Below, piece after piece: positions 57,118-64,000 of a DNA stretch of 64,000 nucleotides; within the stretch, counting starts at the first letter, position 1, and every line of letters starts with the position of its first letter. Below the pieces are notes generated by a model. It was not told where the DNA came from. It saw nothing but the letters and a program-made list of their open reading frames with translations, and did not search any database. Source of the DNA: Eublepharis macularius (taxonomy: Eukaryota > Chordata > Lepidosauria > Squamata > Eublepharidae); NCBI RefSeq assembly GCF_028583425.1, contig NC_072791.1, forward strand, positions 196,578,311-196,642,310, in the 5' to 3' direction. A program made the translations under genes and the position numbers.

Positions 57118-57156
57118 GCATAAGCTTTCGAGAATCAAGTTCTCTTCGTCAGATGC
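57118..57156 (-). ncRNA. Hammerhead ribozyme-like motif, intact, PLE family A
   Basis: Minus strand: GCAT, CTGACGA, one A, helix II GAGAA/TTCTC with loop CTTGA, GAAA, GC, TT, ATGC. All core boxes, helix II and the GCAT/ATGC helix I are intact, with a one-base-pair helix III. It is the best-preserved copy of the window and lies downstream of an endonuclease ORF, tying the palindromes to PLEs. Confidence 0.65.
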
Positions 57157-57289
57157 CTGATACAGATACTGGCCAAATACAGAAGAGCAGGAGAGAGAAG
57201 AGAGGCGGCAATTAGGGGGGGAGGGGGAGGGAGCAATCAAAACATTCCTTTGCTAGTATATGTAAACATCTCCTTTTGGTGTGTGTATC

Positions 57290-57470
57290 AGTTGGCTTCA
57301 AAGGAGTTTGCCCTGTTAGTTTGTAGCAGCCAAACAGCTAGACCATCCAATTCCAATGTAGTATGGGCCTTCGACAACCACAGCTCTCCCTGCCAGATGC
57401 ATCTGACAAAGAGATCTGTGGTTCCCGAAAGCCCACACCAGGTGCCACTGAGCTCCCCCAGACCCCACCT
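57290..57470 (-). repeat. Second, diverged PLE terminal segment
   Basis: ggagtttgccctgttagttt, gtagcagcc mirrors the family A end (ggagttagccgtgttagtct); inner parts carry two decayed hammerhead-like cores in opposite orientation around agatgcatctgac. It separates the ORF stop from the outer family A arm. Confidence 0.6.
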
Positions 57471-57486
57471 CTGTAAAGGAAATCTG

Positions 57487-58237
57487 TTACCTGTGGTAAT
57501 GTGATAACCATTCATAGTCCCTATTCAGTCCCAGCTTGACAGAGTCAAATTTGCATATGAATTCCAGTTCAGCAGCCTCCCGTTGGATTTTGTTTTTGAA
57601 AGGTTTCTGTTGAACTACAGTGACCTTTAAGTCTTTGATGGAATGTCCTGGTAGATTGAAGTGTTCTCCCACTGGTTTCTGGACGTTTCCATTTCTAATG
57701 TCAAATTTGTGTCCATTTATTCTTTTGCGTAGAGGTTGGCTGGTTTGTCCAATGTACAGAGCAGAAGGACATTGTTGGCACATGAGGGCATATATCAGAT
57801 TGGAGGATGAGCAGCTGTAAGAGCCAGAGACAGTGTAGTTGATGCCATTGGGTCCTGTAATTGTATTCCCTGGGTAGATATAGGGGCAGAGCTGGCATCT
57901 GGGTCTGTTGCAGGGCCTGGTACCTGTGCTGGTGACTCTGCTGGCCGATTCATGGTTGTGAGTGAGAAGTCGTTTAAGATTGGGGGGCTGTCTGTAGGCA
58001 AGGAAAGGTCTTCCACCCAGGGCTTCTGAGAGAGAGGTATCATTTTCCAGGATGGGTTGTAGCTCACTGATGATACGTTGGATGGGTTTGAGCTGGGAGC
58101 TATAGGTGACAACCAGTGGTGTTCTGTTGTTAGTTCCTTTAGGTTTGTCCTGGAGTAGGCTGTTTCTGGGTACTAGTCTGGCCCTGTTGATTTGTTTCTT
58201 CACTTCATTTGGTGGGTACAAGCATTCCCCCAGCTCC
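57487..58237 (-). CDS. PLE C-terminal region with GIY-YIG endonuclease domain (partial)
   Basis: About 250 open codons, from the truncation point to a stop at 57487-57489. Residues 44-95 (PLVVTYSSQLKPI ... NLKRLL) match the linker after the PLE reverse transcriptase. A Cys cluster follows at 112-120 (CNRPRCQLC), then the GIY-YIG endonuclease: IYALMC at 151-156, YIGQT at 164-168, RKRINGHK at 173-180 with the conserved Arg, and EAAELEFI at 223-230 with the likely catalytic Glu. The domain would nick target DNA for reverse transcription. The upstream reverse transcriptase is missing, and the first codons of the longer open frame belong to flanking hAT DNA. The absence of stops suggests a fairly young copy. 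Neptune- versus Poseidon-type PLE not resolved. Confidence 0.88.
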
Positions 58238-58590
58238 GTTTCCAAGGGAACTGATTGATGGTGCCTGACTGTCTGGCTTCATGAACCGCGGACAAATGCA
58301 ACAAACCGGGCTTCCAACGAACGCTGGTTCGTTGGCCATGGACCCTCATGAACCGCCGGTTTGCGAACAGATGATCAGGTGGTTCGTGGGTTTTTTTGGT
58401 TCGTACTGTGGTTCGTGCCTATGTCTAGTTGCCACCCACCTAAACTCAAAAGGTGCAGGCTCCTGAAGCAAGGTCTCTGAAGAAAACTGTAGTGGTTGGA
58501 TAGGTTCATATTGGAGTAGACTGTACTTTGAGGTATGCCAGACCCAAACTATATTGGGATTTAAAGCAACATCAATTCGATTATCTACAT

Positions 58591-59029
58591 TTTTCTGAGG
58601 GTAAAATTACACCAGCATGGACTATGGTCCCAGGTAAAATTCTGTGCACTGTGACGTGATACATACAGTGGTAGGTGCAGAATTCTTCTCAAAGGAACCA
58701 CCTATAATCCTCTCCACCTACCAGCAATCCTACCTGATACCATAAAAATGCTTCCACTGTCCCAATCACAGTACAGCAGAATATTCAAATAGGGTTGTAA
58801 ACGCAACGGTGGCACTCAGCGGGAGATTGCGGGGAGGCAGGGACCTACCAGATTAATGTTACACCAATGTGATGAATTCACTTCTAGTTGAATTCACCCC
58901 ACCCCCTTTTTTCCTCAGACACCCTGTTGAGCAGTGGTGGGGAATGAAGGGTCCAGGGCAGGGGAAACGGCAGACTGGGGAAACAACAACCCTGCATTTT
59001 CAAGGAGGCTGTAGCACTCTCAGACTTTA
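58591..59029. other. No feature recognised
   Basis: Nothing recognised. Confidence 0.3.
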
Positions 59030-60060
59030 TTTATTTTATTGGACTTTTAGTCTGCTCTTCCGGCAGAGCGGAGTACAACATAGTAATGTACATAAAGCTA
59101 AAAAAAATGGTAGCAGTTTGATGTGGTGGTTAAGAGTGTGGGACTCTAATCTGGAGAACCGGGTTTGATTTCCCACTCCTCCACTTGAAGCCAGCTGGGT
59201 GACCTTGGGTCAGTCACAGCTCTTTCAGAGCTTTCTCAGCCCCACCCACCTCACAGGGTGTTTTGTTGTCGGGATAATAATAACATACTTTGTAAACTGT
59301 TCTGAGCGGGTGTTAAGTTATCCTGAAGGGCGGTATATAAATTGAATGTTGTTGTTGTTGTTGTTGTTACATTGTGTTAAAACATCATCATAATGCGGTG
59401 CATACAGGGCATCCCCATTTTCCAAATATCAGGGCCCATGGGGCAGGATGGCCATCCACCTGTTGGCAACTTAGAACAAGAGGGCACATGTCCCCCTGCC
59501 TCATTGGCGGGAGGCCAGTTGGAGAACCCATCCGCCTCAACCCCCATAAACCTGGCAGAACATCTCTGTCTTACAAGCCCAACGGAACAATAGTAAGTGC
59601 TGCTGGGTTCAGGTCTCCAAAGACAGAGAGTTCCACCAGGTCAAGGTGAGATGAATCTCCTTGGGGCCAGGGATCACCAGCAGCTGTTTTTCTGCTAACC
59701 AGAGCAGGGTGAGAGACGGTCGCCCAGGTATGTTGGTCCCAGTCCACAAAGGGCCTTAAACGTTAAAACCAAAACCTTGAACCTGGTCCAGAATTCCACT
59801 GGGAGCCAATGCAGATGGCACAGATCAGGTATAATGTGCATCCGGAACAGTATCCCAGTTAGAATCTGGTCACACTCCAGCCTATGCACTCCAGCATGCG
59901 AGCTACCTGCCACAGAAAGAGGGGTGTGGTGTTCACAGTAGGCGGATGCTTGCAAACATTGGCATAGAGATAGCAATGGTACACCCAGAGCCCCAAGGCA
60001 GAAGAAGAAAGAGGTCCTGAGGCACTTTACCTTCCACAGATTGTGGAGGGGAAGGCCCAT
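59030..60060 (-). mobile_element. L2 LINE 3' fragment with inserted SINE
   Basis: Minus strand: [36 protein letters not shown] encoded at about 59710-59830, homologous to 2870-3567; then the 3' UTR (ccaccaggtcaaggtgagat, acctggcagaacatctctgt) and the tail at 59030 (ttatttattttattggactt). The SINE at 59112-59370 interrupts the 3' UTR. Frame decayed. Confidence 0.85.
59112..59370 (+). mobile_element. tRNA-derived SINE (type 3)
   Basis: agcagtttgatgtggtggtt, aagagtgtgggactctaatc, B box gggtttgattt, body cactcctccacttgaagcca, hairpin gtaaactgttctgagcgggt, aagggcggtatataaattg, and a (gtt)n tail. Full-length. Confidence 0.9.
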
Positions 60061-61168
60061 ATCCTATGTATTATATACTAGTGTGAGATAGACTAATCTT
60101 ATGAATAGATAGCAGGACATTAGTAAGCAACTCTTCTGTATTGCTTAGAGGAACTCCTGCATTTTCAACACATTTTCCAGGGAGGATTTTAAAACCCCCA
60201 CAGAAATGCCAATCAGGGATAACCTGTCTTTCTCCATGTCTAAACATATCCTCTCGGCAGTTCTGTCTTGCCTGGAATTGCAACGTCAAGACACATCTAA
60301 GACGACAGTAATTCTGGGGTTGATTTAATCAATTGCAGGAGGAGTATGCAATTGTTCATGTCCTGCCAACTCTGCTTATTTCATCTATGTTATTATTTTG
60401 CGGGGGGGAGGGGGGGGGAGCATCTTTCTGTCTCTTGACAAGGTGTTGTGCAGCAAAAAAAGTGCATGCAGCATACTAATGGATTTCGAGGGGAAGGCGA
60501 TGCTGGATCAGCATTTCTCCCGAAGTACCTGCCATTTCTGGAATTATAAAGCAGCCTGTTTTGAAGCTGGGGTATAAATTCAGGGTTTTGGTCTTTGTGA
60601 AAGTTATGAAGCATTGAACCTTACACTGAAGAAGGTGTTTGTCTACCAAATATATAATTGGAAAATTAGGGAACAAGGTACTCCGCTTTTTAGCACTTCT
60701 CAATGATTCCCTGTGTGAACACAGCTAACTGTGATTTGTGTTGAATGTGTGTACTTGCTCTACTTTAATGAAACCAAACCAAGATTTTTACAGGGGGAAA
60801 GAAAAATAAACCAATTATTTTGAAAAAATATATTTTGTGTGCATTTCTTTGCTGCACGGGCACACTTTTTGTGATCTACCGTTGACATGGACACCTATGC
60901 TACTGATAGGAACTTCCTCTCAATAATATCCTATTTATTTTCTATTCTTCATTTCTCCTTTGTAGAAAGAAACCCATTTACCTTGACAATAAAAAAAAAT
61001 CCCCATCACTTATAGAAGGATAACCTTCTCACTTCCTTCTTTTGTATCAGCATGTCAGCACAACAATAAACATTGACCACGTGATTGGAAATGCAGTAAC
61101 TAAGCAGGGGCAGCAGATAACCAAAACTAATTTAAACATCAAATTGAGTGCTTTGTGTCCAGAATTCC
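60061..61168. other. No feature recognised
   Basis: AT-rich apart from a G run at 60401-60420. Nothing recognised. Confidence 0.4.
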
Positions 61169-61181
61169 CAGACTCCTCCTT

Positions 61182-62552
61182 TTTTTTATAATAAAATTTT
61201 ATTGGGTGGGTTCACGTAAATTTCAAAAACATTTTACAGCAATATACCCCTTTTCTTAATTTATGTTATCCCACCCCCCTCCCCTTTTCCCTTGTTGACT
61301 CCCAACAGCACTCTGACTCCTTTTCTCCTAATAACTAACTCTAGTCTAAATTGCTTTTCCCCTGTTGTTTAAGGCAAAGTTTTATCTTATATTTCTAAAT
61401 CTCTCAGTAGTTATCAAGAGACCACAACTGATCTTTCACGTCCCATTTCTTTTCTAAATATTTTTTAAGTTTACCCCAATCTTCCACAAATTCCCTTGGA
61501 TTTCGTTCTTTCAATTTCCTTGTTAATTTGTCCGTTTCCGCCATGTGCAACAATTTCTGAATCCAATCTTGAATTTCTGGTAGCTTCTCCTGTCTCCAGT
61601 GTTGAGCATACAGTAGTCTTGCAGTCACCATCATGTAATAAACCAGGACTCTATCCTTAACATTAACATTTTCCATATTTAACTCCAATAATAATAGTTC
61701 TGGGCTTTTTGCTATATCGCTTTTCAAAATTGATGACATTTCAGCAAAAATCTTAGACCAAAATAGCTTAGCTTTTTCACAAGTCCACCACATACGATAC
61801 ATTGAACCTTCGTGTTTTTTACATTTCCAGCATTTGTTTGACATTTGATTGTTGGCATTTGCTAGTTTTTCTGGTGTTAAATACCATCTGTACATCATCT
61901 TATAGCCGTTCTCTTTTAGACTAGTAGCTGTCAATATTTTTATTGTATTTCTCCAAAGATATTCCCAAGTGTCCATTGTAATTTCTCTATTAAAATTCAT
62001 TGCCCATTTTACCATTTGAACTTTAACTGTTTCATCCTCCGTGTACCATTTCAACAAAAGTTTATATATCTTAGAGATAATTTTTAGGCCATCACCTAAC
62101 AAAAGTTCTTCCAGGTCCCCATGTTCCTGTCTAAAGCCTTTCTTCCTTTTATCAGTTTCAAATAGGTCTTTAATTTGCCTAAATTGTAACCATCCATATT
62201 GAAATGGTAACTCTATATTGTCTTTAATCCTAGGTTCGCTTTTGTCCCACTTCAACAGTTCTTTGTAGGTTATCCATTCTTCTCCTTTATATTCCAGACT
62301 TGGTTTCACAACTTCAGCTGGTACTATCCACAATGGTCTTTCTTCACCTAAAAACATCTTATATTTTTGCCATACCACAAAAAGATTCTTTCTGACATAA
62401 TGATGAAGAAACATAGAGTCCATTTTGTATTTATCATACCACAAATATGTATGCCATCCAAACAGCTTATTATGTCCCTCTAGAGCCAATAATTTATGAT
62501 TAGACAATTTTACCCATTCTCTCAGCCAAGTTAGGCATATTGCCTCATGATA
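61182..62552 (-). mobile_element. L1 LINE, 5'-truncated, young-looking
   Basis: 1.37-kb minus-strand L1 3' end with a poly-A (T run at 61181-61187), flanked by an exact 13-bp target-site duplication cagactcctcctt (61169-61181 and 62553-62565). The ORF is open from the truncation point to its stop; the 3' UTR is 61182-61403. Compare the decayed L1 at 12265-13165. Confidence 0.95.
61404..62552 (-). CDS. L1 ORF2 C-terminal region (partial, open)
   Basis: 382 codons plus stop, open through the whole element; the first in-frame residues are YHEAICLTWLREWVKLSNHK, then LLALEGHNKLFGWHTYLWYD, the region following the L1 reverse transcriptase core. The C-terminal Cys-rich motif CWKCKKHEGSMYRMWWTC lies near residues 241-258. 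Neither the apurinic endonuclease nor the polymerase active site is included, so this copy cannot move by itself. No start codon belongs to it; it begins at the truncation point. Confidence 0.93.
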   Translation of the reverse strand, partial: YHEAICLTWLREWVKLSNHKLLALEGHNKLFGWHTYLWYDKYKMDSMFLHHYVRKNLFVVWQKYKMFLGEERPLWIVPAEVVKPSLEYKGEEWITYKELLKWDKSEPRIKDNIELPFQYGWLQFRQIKDLFETDKRKKGFRQEHGDLEELLLGDGLKIISKIYKLLLKWYTEDETVKVQMVKWAMNFNREITMDTWEYLWRNTIKILTATSLKENGYKMMYRWYLTPEKLANANNQMSNKCWKCKKHEGSMYRMWWTCEKAKLFWSKIFAEMSSILKSDIAKSPELLLLELNMENVNVKDRVLVYYMMVTARLLYAQHWRQEKLPEIQDWIQKLLHMAETDKLTRKLKERNPREFVEDWGKLKKYLEKKWDVKDQLWSLDNY

Positions 62553-62565
62553 CAGACTCCTCCTT

Positions 62566-63299
62566 CTGTGATATCAAAGCACAATACTGAGCAATGCCTT
62601 CTGGCCGCACTGGAATTCCTTTTGTATGATTCAGAGGGTACAGAATTGGGATAGGTGGCACAATGGCTTGACCTGCCTAAGTTTCTCTGGTACACAATTG
62701 CAAGAGCATGAAGGCTAAGGTCAGCCATCCGACTGGAGTGGAAAACAAGGGGGCCTAGGCTGCAGTCTCCGGAAGGCTTTCTTGGGCATGAGCCCCAGGA
62801 AGAAAATGGGACTTACTTATGAGTAGACCTGCTTCAGGTTGCTCTCATACATCTTTTTCAAGCTCCCCGCCCCCCTTGGTTTACAGAAAGCATACACTGC
62901 ACCAGATGTTCAAATGACTTACGTTGAGGCTAGTTCACATGGTACGCAAGCATACAAATGGTGGGAGAAAGGAGGAGATACTCTGAGCAAGCCTTACCCT
63001 CCCTACCCATTTGGTGTGCCAGCCCCGTGTCCACTGCCACCAGCTGTCCGTATGGTGGTTTAACATCCAGAGAGGATCAGAGGTTCCGATCATGTGGCTG
63101 ATTCTAAAATATTAGCTGGGAGGTCAGCTACACAGTCTGAAGCCACACGTGTAGGATTGGACTCTATTCAGAAGAAAAGCCACTGCATGGGTGGCCATGG
63201 GTGGAACTGGTAGTAGGTGCTCTCCAATGAGTAGAAAAACATTTCTCACCCCATTCCCAACCACCTTTAGTCTAAGCTACTCTTGGGTTATGTACAGCT
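62566..63299. other. Mostly unrecognised
   Basis: 62790-62835 (catgagccccaggaagaaaa, tgggacttacttatgagtag, acctgc) is a fragment of a short palindromic repeat. Nothing else recognised. Confidence 0.35.
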
Positions 63300-63535
63300 T
63301 TGGTTATTTACTTACTTCATTTATACCCCTCCGTTTTCCAGTTGGAACCCAAAACAGCTGACAACATTCTTCTGTCCTCCATTTTATCCTCACAGCAACA
63401 ACTCCGTGATGACTCAGGTTCAGCTGGGACAGTATGATTGGCCCAAGGTCACCCAGCGAGCTTCCATGGGAGAGTGGGGATTCAAACCTGAGGCTCCCAG
63501 ATCCTAGTCTGACACTCAACCGCAGCACTGCATTA
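63300..63535 (-). mobile_element. tRNA-derived SINE (type 1)
   Basis: Inverted: ttacttacttcatttatacc, hairpin ccgttttccagttggaaccc, attcttctgtcctccatttt, ggattcaaacctgaggctcc (reversed B box), ctagtctgacactcaaccgc (reversed A box). Confidence 0.87.
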
Positions 63536-63714
63536 GTTCACTTAAACTGATCCAGGGAATATTAAATATCAATTCCACCATAAAAGTTTAGCCGCTCAAA
63601 TGTTTCAAGGCCATGTGTGTACTTCCCCTCCCTTGGCAACAACCGTCTTAAGCACAGATGGTCAATTAATGCCTATGAAATAGAGAAATGTTCCTCTTTA
63701 AAGTACTTAATGAT

Positions 63715-63982
63715 AACAACAACAACATTCGATTTATATATTGCCCTTCAGGACAACTTTATGCCCGCTCAGATCAGTTTACAAAGTATGTTATTATTAT
63801 CCCCAAAAGCAGGTTCAGGGTGGATAAAAATCACCCTGTGAGGTGGGTGGGGCTGAGAGGGCTCCTAGAAGCTGTGACTGACCCAAAGTCACCCAGCTAG
63901 TTTCAAGTGGAGGAGTGGGGAATCAAACCCGGCTCTCCAGGTTAGAGTCCTGCCGCTCTTAACCACTACACCAAACTAGGCA
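63715..63982 (-). mobile_element. tRNA-derived SINE (type 3)
   Basis: Inverted: (aac)n tail, attcgatttatatattgccc, hairpin cgctcagatcagtttacaaa, gaatcaaacccggctctcca (reversed B box), cttaaccactacaccaaact (reversed A box). Full-length, ending just inside the window edge. Confidence 0.9.
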
Positions 63983-64000
63983 TAGTTATCCAAGGGTCCC

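Larger units (their letters stand above)
57025..58237 (-). mobile_element. Penelope-like element, 5'-truncated, with EN and terminal repeat
   Basis: Minus-strand retroelement with, in order, the end of its ORF (EN domain), a 3' region and terminal palindrome arms. Flanks gtttccagggcgac (57011-57024) and gtttccaagggaac (58238-58251) match at 11 of 14 positions and I read them as the target duplication. The reverse transcriptase part is absent. The end at 57040-57156 is a family A arm with an intact hammerhead-like motif; 57290-57470 is a second, diverged two-arm terminal segment. Confidence 0.85.
56515..58427. mobile_element. hAT element, GAACC-site subfamily, carrying a PLE
   Basis: Ends tagacatggg and gtgcctatgtcta; exact 8-bp target-site duplication gttgccac (56507-56514 and 58428-58435). 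I count six GAAC/GTTC words in the left arm (56515-56635) and eight in the right (58280-58427). The left cargo (56840-57010: tcagggtttgcagggatgag, attggagtgcccatg) is the inverse of the cargo in 18555-19187. A PLE sits inside at 57025-58237. No transposase. Confidence 0.93.
56225..58590 (-). mobile_element. L2-type LINE 3' fragment split by a hAT
   Basis: Right-to-left: 58590-58428 (cctgaagcaaggtctctgaa, gaggtatgccagacccaaac) and, after the hAT, 56514-56225 (gatgccatgactgagaaggc, tatcccgcctttctgccaaa, T-rich tail). The eight bases gttgccac are present on both sides of the hAT, so the two parts join at that point. Confidence 0.8.

Overview
The window looks like intergenic or intronic DNA of a squamate reptile (lizard or gecko; species not determinable). 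The reasons are its mix of repeats: L2, CR1 and L1 LINEs, several tRNA-derived SINE families, a 5S-rRNA-derived SINE, Penelope-like elements (PLEs) with ribozyme-bearing palindromic ends, and many non-autonomous hAT DNA transposons. I find no complete host protein gene. The best host-gene candidate is one 81-bp exon-like block on the minus strand at 7249-7329, with good splice sites on both sides.

Layout. 0-14 kb: a PLE palindrome (230-506), an L2 fragment (2870-3567), 5S- and tRNA-SINEs, a very short ribozyme-bearing PLE derivative (5967-6119), the exon candidate, a MITE with a nested insert (9795-10162), a CR1 copy with a 5' inversion (10918-11478) and a decayed L1 (12265-13165). 14-31 kb: small hATs, three members of one hAT family (18555-19187, 25251-25613, 28974-30001), a hAT transposase relic (21032-21304), two copies of a LINE 3' end with a tetranucleotide tail (21977-22400 and 30065-30375) and a SINE split by an L2. 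31-46 kb: a 1.3-kb hAT (32434-33741), SINEs, a 1.2-kb fold-back (37797-38985) and a double-arm PLE palindrome (41327-41567). 46-64 kb: a 2.2-kb hAT-like element, CR1 (49503-50705), a CpG-rich hAT (53746-54142), a three-level nest L2 <- hAT <- PLE (56225-58590), L2 with an inserted SINE (59030-60060) and a 5'-truncated L1 whose frame is open throughout (61182-62552).

How parts interact. SINE tails carry the same kind of 3' hairpin as the LINE tails, which suggests LINE-driven mobility. PLE ends carry variant hammerhead motifs on both strands. Four hAT copies share termini and a common cargo, and three of them keep gap-free, identical spacing of subterminal sites while the site word itself differs (GAACC, GATC, GAACA). 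This co-ordinated switch of sites is the most interesting signal in the window.
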